A DNA stretch of 64,000 bases from Streptomyces chartreusis (lineage in GTDB: Bacteria; Actinomycetota; Actinomycetes; Streptomycetales; Streptomycetaceae), in NCBI RefSeq assembly GCF_008704715.1, contig NZ_CP023689.1, forward strand, positions 6,386,001 to 6,450,000. The letters are read 5' to 3'. Numbering within the stretch: the stretch's first letter is position 1; every line of letters starts with the position of its first letter. Positions 31,362-38,758 of this stretch are shown here, one piece after another. A program made the translations under genes and the position numbers. The notes under the pieces are model-generated. The model did not search any database. It had not been told where the DNA came from and worked only from the letters and a program-made list of their open reading frames with translations.

Positions 31362-32819
31362 ATGACCGGCACCGTCTCCCCGCACCCCGTGATCGTCGTC
31401 GGCTCCGGCCCCACCGGCCTTCTCCTGGCCGGTGACCTGGCCGCCGCCGGAGTCCCCGTCACCCTCGTCGAGCGACGCCCCCGCAAGATCAGCAACCTCT
31501 CCCGGGCCTTCGGCGTGCACGCCCGCACCCTGGAGCAGCTCGACGCCCGCGACCTCGCCGACGAGCTGATCGCCACCGGCAGCACCATCACCGGGCTCCG
31601 TCTCTTCCGCCGGCTCTCCCTCGACCTGGGCACGCTGCCGTCCCGCTTCCCGTTCCTGCTCATCACCCCGCAGTACGAGGTCGAGCGGCTGCTGGAGCGG
31701 CGGGCGCGCGAACTCGGCGTGGAGTTCCGGTACGAGAGCGAGGTCGTGGGGCTGCGGCAGGACGCCGACGGGGCCGACCTCGACGTGCGCGGCGCTGATG
31801 GGAAAGTCGTCACCCACCGCGCGGCCTACGTCGTCGGCACCGACGGCCACCGCAGTGCCGTACGCGAGGCGCTCGGCCTGCCCTTCCCCGGCACCTCGGT
31901 CATCAAGTCGCTGATCCTCGCCGACGTCCGGCTCGCCGAGCGGCCCGACAGCGTGCTCACCGTCAACGGCGCGGGCAACGCCTTCGCGATGATCGCCTCC
32001 TTCGGCGACGGCTGGTACCGCGTCATGGGCTGGAACCGCGACCACGAGGTCCCCGACGACGCCCCGCTCGACCTCGACGAGGTCAAGGAGATCGCCCGGC
32101 GGGCCCTGGGCACCGACTACGGCATGCACGACGCCCGCTGGCTGTCCCGGTTCCACAGCGACGAGCGCCAGGTGCCGCGGTACCGGGTCGGCCGGGTCCT
32201 GCTCGCCGGCGACGCCGCGCACATCCACTCACCGGCCGGCGGCCAGGGCATGAACACCGGCCTCCAGGACGCGGCCAACCTCGGCTGGAAGCTCGCCGCG
32301 GTCGTCCAGGGCCGGGCGTCCGACGGCTTCCTGGACACCTACGAGGCCGAACGGCACCCCGTCGGCAAGGCGGTGCTGCGCAGCAGTGGCGGGCTGGTCC
32401 GCCTCGCCCGGGCGCACCAGCCGGCGGTGCGCGCCGTACGCGCCCTCGTCTCCGCCGTCGCCAACATCGCCCGGCCCGTCCGGACGAAGGCCCTCGCCCA
32501 GATCTCGGGCATCGGCTACCGGTACCCCGCCCCGCGCGGCGCCCACCGCCTGGTCGGCACCCGCGTCCCGGACGTGGCGCTGGAGAGCGGGCGGCTGTAC
32601 GAGGCGCTGCGCGGCGGACGGTTCGTGCTGATCGCTCCGCGGGCGCTGCCGGAGCCGTACGGGATCCGGGCCGGCCGCGAGGACCTGCCGGCCGTCGAGC
32701 GCTGGGCGGGCGGGAGCCGTACGACCGTGCTGGTGCGGCCCGACGGATACGTGGCCTGGGCGGCCGAGGACGCGGACGCCGCGGCGATCGAGAAGGGCCT
32801 CACCTTCCGGTTCGCCTGA
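31362..32819 (+). CDS. FAD-dependent aromatic monooxygenase (Rox/PheA-TfdB type)
   Basis: 485 residues from the ATG at 31362, with AGGAGG 5 nt upstream. It is a class A flavoprotein hydroxylase: GSGPTG near the N-terminus binds the FAD ADP moiety, VVGTDGHRS is the DG motif, and GDAAHIHSPAGGQGMN is the GD motif. The substrate-binding domain is about 175-270 and a thioredoxin-like C-terminal domain follows (GGRFVLIAPRA to the end). It hydroxylates an aromatic compound using NAD(P)H and O2. The whole layout resembles rifampicin monooxygenases, but the substrate cannot be deduced. It is induced through the divergent TetR gene. Confidence 0.88.
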   Translation: MTGTVSPHPVIVVGSGPTGLLLAGDLAAAGVPVTLVERRPRKISNLSRAFGVHARTLEQLDARDLADELIATGSTITGLRLFRRLSLDLGTLPSRFPFLLITPQYEVERLLERRARELGVEFRYESEVVGLRQDADGADLDVRGADGKVVTHRAAYVVGTDGHRSAVREALGLPFPGTSVIKSLILADVRLAERPDSVLTVNGAGNAFAMIASFGDGWYRVMGWNRDHEVPDDAPLDLDEVKEIARRALGTDYGMHDARWLSRFHSDERQVPRYRVGRVLLAGDAAHIHSPAGGQGMNTGLQDAANLGWKLAAVVQGRASDGFLDTYEAERHPVGKAVLRSSGGLVRLARAHQPAVRAVRALVSAVANIARPVRTKALAQISGIGYRYPAPRGAHRLVGTRVPDVALESGRLYEALRGGRFVLIAPRALPEPYGIRAGREDLPAVERWAGGSRTTVLVRPDGYVAWAAEDADAAAIEKGLTFRFA

Positions 32820-32837
32820 CGTGGGGTCGCGTACGCG

Positions 32838-32875
32838 CGAGGGGCGCCCGGTGCCGTGGCACCGGACGCCCCTCG
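32838..32875. terminator. Bidirectional terminator between the monooxygenase and pepN genes
   Basis: An 18-nt arm (32838-32855) pairs with 32858-32875 with one mismatch around a 2-nt apex: CGAGGGGCG with CGCCCCTCG and CCGGTGCC with GGCACCGG. It is very stable and lies between convergent genes. Confidence 0.85.
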
Positions 32876-32903
32876 CCGACGTGTCGGCCTCAGTGACGAG
32901 CCG

Positions 32904-35477
32904 TCACTCCGCGGCCGCGTCCGCCTCCTGTGCCCGCAGCGCGCGCTCGACGCCCGCGCGGGACTCCGAGACCAGACGGCGCAGGGCCGCGTTCGGCTGT
33001 GCCGCCGACAGCCACTCGTCCGTCTTGCGCAGGGTCTCCTCGGAGATCTGCAGCGCCGGGTACAGGCCGACGGCGATCTGCTGGGCGATCTCGTGGGAGC
33101 GGGAGTCCCACACGCCCTTGACCACCTCGAAGTACTTGTCGGTGTAGGCGGCGAGCAGTTCACGCTGGTCGGTCTGCACGAAGCCGCCGATCACCGCTTC
33201 CTGCACGGCGTTCGGGAGCTTGTCGGACTCGACGACCGACGCCCACGCCTCGGCCTTCGCCTCGGCGGTCGGGCGGCCGGCACGGGCGGTGGCGGCGTGC
33301 CGCTCACCGGCGGCGGTCCTGTCCCGCTCGTACTCGCCGGCGATCTCCGTCTCGTCGAAGCGGCCCACCGCCGCGAGACGCTGCACGAACGCCCAGCGCA
33401 GCTCCGTGTCGACGGCCAGGCCCTCGATCGTCTGGGAGCCGTCCAGGAGCGCGTCCAGCAGGTCCAGCTGCTCCGGCGTCCGGGCCGCCGCGGCGAACGC
33501 GCGCGCCCACGCCAGCTGGTGGTCGCTGCCAGGCTCCGCCGCCCGCAGGTGCGCCAGCGTGGCGTCCGTCCAGCGGGTCAGCAGGGCCTCCCGGGTGGCG
33601 GGAGCGGCGTACAGCTCGATCGCCAGCTTCACCTGCCGCTGGAGCGACTGCACGACACCGATGTCGGACTCCTTGCCGATGCCCGACAGGACCAGCGAGA
33701 GGTAGTCGCGGGTGGCGAGCTCGGCGTCCCGCGTCATGTCCCACGACGACGCCCAGCACAGGGCCCGCGGCAGCGACGCCTCGAAGTCGCCCAGGTGCTC
33801 GGTGACGACGGCGAGGGACTGCTCGTCCAGACGGACCTTCGCGTACGACAGGTCGTCGTCGTTGAGCAGGATGACGTCCGGGCGGCGGGTGCCCACGAGC
33901 TGCTGCACGGGGGTCAGTTCACCGTCGACGTCCAGCTCGATGCGCTCGTCGCGCAGCAGCTTCCCGGAGGTCTCGTCCAGGTTGTACAGGCCCACCGCGA
34001 TGCGGTGCGGGCGCAGCGTCGGCTCGCCCTGGGCGCCCGCCGGCAGGGCCGGGGCCTCCTGGCGGATCGCGAAGGACGTGATCACACCGTCGGCGTCCGT
34101 GGCGATCTCGGGCCGCAGGATGTTGATGCCCGCGGTCTGCAGCCACTGCTTCGACCAGGTCTTCAGGTCACGGCCGGAGGTCTCCTCCAGGGCGCCCAGC
34201 AGGTCGGTCAGGCGCGTGTTGCCGAACGCGTGCCGCTTGAAGTACGCCTGCACGCCCTTGAAGAACTCGTCCTGGCCGACGTACGCCACGAGCTGCTTGA
34301 GCACGGAGGCGCCCTTGGCGTACGTGATGCCGTCGAAGTTGACGAGCACGTCGTCCAGGTCGCGGATCTCCGCCATGATCGGGTGCGTCGAGGGCAGCTG
34401 GTCCTGCCGGTACGCCCACGTCTTCATCTGGTTCGCGAACGTCGTCCACGCCTGCGGCCAGCGCGTCCCCGGAGCGTGCGCCTGGCAGGCGATGGAGGTG
34501 TACGTGGCGAACGACTCGTTCAGCCACAGGTCGTTCCACCACTCCATGGTGACCAGGTCGCCGAACCACATGTGGGCCAGCTCGTGCAGGATGGTCTCCG
34601 CGCGGCCCAGGTACGCCGCGTCCGTCACCTTCGAGCGGAACACGTACTGGTCGCGGATGGTCACCGCGCCCGCGTTCTCCATCGCGCCCGCGTTGAACTC
34701 CGGCACGAACAGCTGGTCGTACTTCTTGAACGGGTACGCGTAGTCGAACTTCTCCTGGAACCACTCGAAGCCCTGCCGGGTCACCTCGAAGATCGCGTCC
34801 GAGTCCAGGAACTCGGCCAGCGACGGACGGCAGTAGATGCCCAGCGGCACGCTCTGGCCGTCCTTCTCGTACACGCTGTGCACGGAGTGGTACGGGCCGA
34901 CGATGAGCGCGGTGATGTACGTCGAGATGCGCGGCGTCGGCTCGAAGGACCAGACGTTGTCCTTGGGCTCCGGGGTGGGCGAGTTGGAGATGACCGTCCA
35001 GCCCTCCGGCGCCTGCACGGTGAACTGGAAGGTGGCCTTCAGGTCGGGCTGTTCGAACGAGGCGAAGACGCGCCGGGCGTCGGGCACCTCGAACTGGGTG
35101 TACAGGTACGCCTGCTGGTCGACGGGGTCGACGAAGCGGTGCAGGCCCTCACCGGTGTTGGTGTACGCGCAGTCGGCGACCACCCGCAGGACGTTGCGGC
35201 CCTGGAGCAGGCCGGGCAGGGCGATCCGGGAGTCGGCGAAGACCTCGGCGGCGTCCAGCGCGTCGCCGTTGAGGGTCACCTCGTGGACGGTCGGAGCCAC
35301 GAGGTCGATGAAGGAGTCGGCGCCGCTCTCAGCGACGTCGAAGCGCACCGTGGTCACGGACCGGTAGGTGCCGCCCTCCTGCGCGCCGGAGAGGTCGAGA
35401 TCGATCTCGTACGAGTCAACGGTGAGCAGCTTCGCCCGCTGCTGCGCCTCTTCGCGAGTCAGGTTTGTGCCAGGCAC
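32904..35477 (-). CDS. pepN: Aminopeptidase N (M1 metallopeptidase), copy 1
   Basis: 857 residues from the GTG at 35477, with GAGGAG upstream; the frame continues to 35897 but without coding character. M1 motifs: the exopeptidase signature GAMENAG, the zinc site HELAHMWFGDLVTMEWWNDLWLNE (HExxH plus Glu 18 residues on) and the proton-donor Tyr region further on. The C-terminal ERAP1-like helical domain occupies about 530-850. It releases N-terminal residues from peptides in the cytoplasm. A paralogue of nearly the same length lies at 47365-49950 in the same orientation. It is divergent from the DUF1203 gene and monocistronic. Confidence 0.95.
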   Translation of the reverse strand: MPGTNLTREEAQQRAKLLTVDSYEIDLDLSGAQEGGTYRSVTTVRFDVAESGADSFIDLVAPTVHEVTLNGDALDAAEVFADSRIALPGLLQGRNVLRVVADCAYTNTGEGLHRFVDPVDQQAYLYTQFEVPDARRVFASFEQPDLKATFQFTVQAPEGWTVISNSPTPEPKDNVWSFEPTPRISTYITALIVGPYHSVHSVYEKDGQSVPLGIYCRPSLAEFLDSDAIFEVTRQGFEWFQEKFDYAYPFKKYDQLFVPEFNAGAMENAGAVTIRDQYVFRSKVTDAAYLGRAETILHELAHMWFGDLVTMEWWNDLWLNESFATYTSIACQAHAPGTRWPQAWTTFANQMKTWAYRQDQLPSTHPIMAEIRDLDDVLVNFDGITYAKGASVLKQLVAYVGQDEFFKGVQAYFKRHAFGNTRLTDLLGALEETSGRDLKTWSKQWLQTAGINILRPEIATDADGVITSFAIRQEAPALPAGAQGEPTLRPHRIAVGLYNLDETSGKLLRDERIELDVDGELTPVQQLVGTRRPDVILLNDDDLSYAKVRLDEQSLAVVTEHLGDFEASLPRALCWASSWDMTRDAELATRDYLSLVLSGIGKESDIGVVQSLQRQVKLAIELYAAPATREALLTRWTDATLAHLRAAEPGSDHQLAWARAFAAAARTPEQLDLLDALLDGSQTIEGLAVDTELRWAFVQRLAAVGRFDETEIAGEYERDRTAAGERHAATARAGRPTAEAKAEAWASVVESDKLPNAVQEAVIGGFVQTDQRELLAAYTDKYFEVVKGVWDSRSHEIAQQIAVGLYPALQISEETLRKTDEWLSAAQPNAALRRLVSESRAGVERALRAQEADAAAE

Positions 35478-35589
35478 GCGGTCATCTCCTCGATATGTGT
35501 CGGTTGCGTCATCCTTCCACGGGACGTGACCGGAACGCGATGTCCGTTGACCGCCGGTGAGCTCGGCCCTCGCGCGTGAGGCTGGGGGC

Positions 35590-36066
35590 ATGACGATCCG
35601 CCGTGCACACCCCATCGATCCGGCCGCCCTCAAGGAGCTGCGCACCGCCGACGACGCGGGCCGCCGCATGCGTCCCGTGACCGACGAGGAAGGCGGCGCG
35701 CCCCTGCGCTGCTGTCTTCGCCGCAGCGCCCCCGGCGAGCGCATCGCCCTCGTCTCGTACGCTCCCCTGCGCCGCTGGGCGGCCGGTACGGGCGTCGATC
35801 CCGAGGCGTACGACGAGCAGGGCCCGGTGTTCATCCACGCCGAGGAATGCGGGGGACCCGACGGGCACGGCCTGCCCTTCGCGAACGCCCACCGCACGGT
35901 GCGCCGCTACTCGGCCGACGGCCGCATCCTCGGCGGCCGGCTCGTGGAGTCGGGGGCCTTCGAGGACGCGTTCACGGCGGCGTTCGCCGACCCCGAGGTG
36001 GCGCTGCTGCACGTCAGGGCCGTGGAGTACGGGTGCTTCCTGTACGAGGTGCGCCGGCCCCGCTGA
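35590..36066 (+). CDS. DUF1203 family protein
   Basis: 158 residues from the ATG at 35590. The sequence fits the DUF1203 family: RCCLRRSAPGERIALVSYAPL, GPVFIHAEECGG and VHxRxVEYGCFLYEVRRP-like ends. It is small, soluble and lacks a signal peptide. Family members have no established biochemical function that I know of; the conserved His/Glu/Cys in HAEECGG might form a metal or catalytic site. It is divergent from pepN across 112 bp and convergent with asd across a terminator. Confidence 0.8.
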   Translation: MTIRRAHPIDPAALKELRTADDAGRRMRPVTDEEGGAPLRCCLRRSAPGERIALVSYAPLRRWAAGTGVDPEAYDEQGPVFIHAEECGGPDGHGLPFANAHRTVRRYSADGRILGGRLVESGAFEDAFTAAFADPEVALLHVRAVEYGCFLYEVRRPR

Positions 36067-36072
36067 ACGCGC

Positions 36073-36106
36073 CAGGGGCGCCCACCGGTGAGGGTGGGCG
36101 CCCCTG
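36073..36106. terminator. Bidirectional terminator between the DUF1203 and asd genes
   Basis: CAGGGGCGCCCACC (36073-36086) pairs perfectly with GGTGGGCGCCCCTG (36093-36106) around a 6-nt loop. It fills the gap between convergent stops. Confidence 0.88.
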
Positions 36107-36125
36107 CGCCGGGTACGGGTGGGCG

Positions 36126-37142
36126 TCAGCCCTTCAGCTCGGCCGCCACCAGCTCCGCGATCTGCACCGCGTTCAGCGCGGCGCCCTTGCGGAGGTTGTC
36201 GTTGGAGACGAACAGCGCGATGCCGTGCTCGACCGTCTCGTCGGCGCGGATACGGCCCACGTAGGACGGGTCCTGGCCGGCCGCCTGGAGCGGGGTGGGG
36301 ACGTCGCTGAGGGCCACGCCGGGGGCGCCGGCCAGCAGCTCCTTGGCGCGCTCCGCGCTGATCGGGCGGGCGAAGCGGGCGTTGACCTGGAGGGAGTGGC
36401 CGGAGAAGACCGGGACCCGGACGCAGGTGCCGGAGACCTTCAGACCGGGGATCTCCAGGATCTTGCGGGACTCGTGGCGGAGCTTCTGCTCCTCGTCGGT
36501 CTCGTTCAGGCCGTCGTCGACGATGGAACCGGCCAGCGGCAGGACGTTGTACGCGATCGGCGCCACGTACTTGTTCGGGGCGGGGAACTCCGCCGCCGAG
36601 CCGTCGTGGGTCAGCTTCGGCGCGTCGTCGCCGACCTTCTTGACCTGCTCGAACAGCTCGTCCACACCGGCCAGGCCGGAGCCGGAGACGGCCTGGTAGG
36701 TGGCGACCACGAGCGCTTCGAGGCCGGCCTCGGCGTGCAGCGGCTTCAGCACCGGCATCGCGGCCATCGTGGTGCAGTTCGGGTTGGCGATGATGCCCTT
36801 GGGACGGTCGGCGATCGCGTGCGGGTTCACCTCGGAGACGACCAGCGGGACCTCGGGGTCGCGGCGCCACGCGGAGGAGTTGTCGATCACCACGGCGCCC
36901 TGCGAGGCGACCTTCTCCGCCAGCGCCTTCGACGTGGAGCCGCCCGCGGAGAACAGCACGATGTCGAGGCCGGAGTAGTCGGCGGTGGCCGCGTCCTCCA
37001 CCGTCACGCCGTCCAGGACCGAGCCCGCCGAGCGGGCCGAGGCGAACAGCCGCAGCTCGGTGACCGGGAAGTCGCGCTCCTTGAGGATCCTGCGCATGAC
37101 CGTGCCGACCTGACCGGTGGCTCCGACGATTCCGACCCTCAC
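36126..37142 (-). CDS. asd: Aspartate-semialdehyde dehydrogenase
   Basis: 338 residues from the GTG at 37142, with AGAAGGAG 5-8 nt upstream; the long upstream extension is rejected. The NADP-binding start is VGIVGATGQVG, the active-site cysteine lies in IIANPNCTTM, and SGTCVRVPVFSGHS and the conserved substrate-binding Arg/His region follow. It reduces aspartyl phosphate to aspartate semialdehyde, the branch point to Lys/diaminopimelate, Thr and Met. Aspartokinase, often adjacent in actinobacteria, is not next to it here. Confidence 0.96.
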   Translation of the reverse strand: MRVGIVGATGQVGTVMRRILKERDFPVTELRLFASARSAGSVLDGVTVEDAATADYSGLDIVLFSAGGSTSKALAEKVASQGAVVIDNSSAWRRDPEVPLVVSEVNPHAIADRPKGIIANPNCTTMAAMPVLKPLHAEAGLEALVVATYQAVSGSGLAGVDELFEQVKKVGDDAPKLTHDGSAAEFPAPNKYVAPIAYNVLPLAGSIVDDGLNETDEEQKLRHESRKILEIPGLKVSGTCVRVPVFSGHSLQVNARFARPISAERAKELLAGAPGVALSDVPTPLQAAGQDPSYVGRIRADETVEHGIALFVSNDNLRKGAALNAVQIAELVAAELKG

Positions 37143-37436
37143 GGTGACTCCTTCTGGGCGTTCTTGCATGTCTGCGGCCTTTCCATCATGCGGCCGACCC
37201 GGGTCCGCCTGTCCAATTCTTTGCGCTTCATACCCCCGGACAAGGACACCCCGACCGGCCGGACGGTTCCGGAACTCCCGTGCGCACCCATGCTGAGCTG
37301 CATAAATTCGCCCCACGGGGTGCTCGCGCCGCAAGCTGTGCTGCCCTCGCGCGGCGGTGTGACGTACACCTCGCGGAAAACTTCCGGCGACCCGGCCGAA
37401 CGTTTCCGGGCGCCGCGGCGTCGTAGAGGAAACGCG
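37143..37436. other. Divergent intergenic region between asd and the ECF sigma gene
   Basis: 294 bp with no supported gene. It must contain the asd and sigma promoters. I see scattered GGAAC-like elements (for example within TTCCGGAACTCCC near 37270) that would suit ECF autoregulation, but no convincing spaced -10 partner. Confidence 0.4.
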
Positions 37437-37979
37437 GTGAGGGGGTGGCTTGTGCTGCGCAGAAAGGCCCGCCGTGCCCAGGAGGACGATCACACCGATC
37501 CCCTGGACGCGGCCCAGGAGCGTCGGGTGCGGGCGGTGCTCGCGCTCGGCGGGGTGCCGCAGACGGACCTGCCGGACGGGGTACAGCAGGTCCGGCTGCG
37601 GTTGCTCGAACGGGCCGCGAGCGGACGCGAGGCGCCGCGGGACGTGTCGGCGTGGGCGGCGGTCGTCGCCTCCAACCTCGCCATGGACTGGCACCGGGCC
37701 AAGAAGCGCCAGGAACGCCTCGGCGAACGGCTGGCCTCCCTGCGCCAGACGGAGCACCCCTCCGGCGAGGACTCCAGCCTGCTCTCCCTCGCCGTGGCCC
37801 GGGGCCTGGACGAGCTGCCCGACGCCCAGCGTCAGGTCCTCGTGCTGCGCTTCTACGGCGATCTCCCGGTGCGCGACATAGCCGCGGAGCTCGGCATCCC
37901 CGAGGGCACGGTCAAGAGCAGGCTGCACACGGCGGTACGGGCCCTGCGCGCCCGCCTGCACGAGGACGAGGTGGTGTGA
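37437..37979 (+). CDS. ECF-family RNA polymerase sigma factor
   Basis: 180 residues from the GTG at 37437, with GAGGAAA 5 nt upstream. Region 2 spans about 30-95 (VQQVRLRLLERAASGR, WAAVVASNLAMDWHRAKKRQER). Region 4 spans about 120-175 (LPDAQRQVLVLRFYGDLPVRDIAAELGIPEGTVKSRLHTAVRALRARL). The signature is that of group 4 sigma factors without a C-terminal extension. The next gene starts 1 nt after the stop and encodes a single-pass membrane protein, its probable anti-sigma factor. The stimulus is unknown. Confidence 0.9.
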   Translation: MRGWLVLRRKARRAQEDDHTDPLDAAQERRVRAVLALGGVPQTDLPDGVQQVRLRLLERAASGREAPRDVSAWAAVVASNLAMDWHRAKKRQERLGERLASLRQTEHPSGEDSSLLSLAVARGLDELPDAQRQVLVLRFYGDLPVRDIAAELGIPEGTVKSRLHTAVRALRARLHEDEVV

Positions 37980-37980
37980 C

Positions 37981-38703
37981 ATGACCGCCGAGAACCAGGG
38001 CCGCGGCGCCGACGCGCTGATGGCCGCGATCACCGGTGAACCGCTGTCCGACGAGGCCAGGGCGGACGCCGCCTTCATGGCCGAGCACGACTCCGCCGCG
38101 GCCGACCTGGCGCTGCTGCGCGAGCAGCTCGGCATCATCGGGCACGCGCTCGCCGAGCCGGCGCCACCGGCGCCCGAGCCGGCTCCCGTACGACGGCCCG
38201 TCCGCGCCCGGCGCCGGACCTTCACCGTCGCCCTCGGCTCGCTCGCCGTGGCCGCCGCCGGGTCGGTGCTGGTGGGCATGGGCTGGCTGCTGACCCAGGC
38301 CGGATCCGGGGTGAGTTCCGACGCGGGGGCGAGCAGCGCGGACAAGGCCGCCCCCTCGCAGGAGTCCATCGGCACCGAGTTCGGCAGCCCGCTCTACCTC
38401 GCCTGCTCGCGACTGGTGGCCGAGGGCCGCGCCACCTCCGTCGAGCGGGTTCCCGGGACGGCGTCGCTGCGCGTCACCCTCGACATGACCCGCTACTACA
38501 AGCCGGACAAGGGCGCCCCGGAGCTGGCGTTCACCGTCGACGAGAGCCTCGTGCCGGGTCTCCGCAAGGGCGACCCCGTGCTCATCGGCATCAGGAAGGG
38601 CGCCCGCGAGCCCGACTTCTGGGCCGTCGGCGAGGGGGACATCGCCCCCGAGCGGGCCTGGATCACCGCCTCGCTGCCCGAGGCGCGGGAGCTCGGCTGC
38701 TGA
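37981..38703 (+). CDS. Probable membrane anti-sigma factor
   Basis: 240 residues. A cytoplasmic N-terminus of about 70 residues (ALMAAITGEPLSDEARADAAFM, helical) is followed by one membrane helix (FTVALGSLAVAAAGSVLVGMGWLL, about 80-103), a Ser/Asp-rich linker and an extracytoplasmic domain of about 110 residues. The zinc-binding HxxxCxxC motif of ZAS anti-sigma factors is absent. Its position 1 nt after the sigma gene and the topology are the basis of the call. The extracellular domain carries two cysteines (LYLACSR and the C-terminal Cys) that could form a disulfide. Confidence 0.75.
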   Translation: MTAENQGRGADALMAAITGEPLSDEARADAAFMAEHDSAAADLALLREQLGIIGHALAEPAPPAPEPAPVRRPVRARRRTFTVALGSLAVAAAGSVLVGMGWLLTQAGSGVSSDAGASSADKAAPSQESIGTEFGSPLYLACSRLVAEGRATSVERVPGTASLRVTLDMTRYYKPDKGAPELAFTVDESLVPGLRKGDPVLIGIRKGAREPDFWAVGEGDIAPERAWITASLPEARELGC

Positions 38704-38710
38704 ACGGCAA

Positions 38711-38740
38711 GGGGCGGGCGCCCCAACGGACGCCCGCCCC
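38711..38740. terminator. Bidirectional terminator after the sigma/anti-sigma pair
   Basis: GGGGCGGGCG (38711-38720) pairs perfectly with CGCCCGCCCC (38731-38740) around a 10-nt loop, between convergent genes ending at 38703 and 38759. Confidence 0.85.
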
Positions 38741-38758
38741 CGATGGCCGTACTCCGGA

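Noticed and set aside
31362..32819. Assigning rifampicin resistance to the monooxygenase
   Set aside because: The family resemblance is broad and includes phenol hydroxylases; no rifamycin-specific feature is visible from sequence alone.
36126..38375. 749-residue minus-strand frame suggesting a long N-terminal extension of Asd
   Set aside because: The extension is antisense to the sigma and anti-sigma genes. Asd length, NADP motif and RBS fix the start at 37142.
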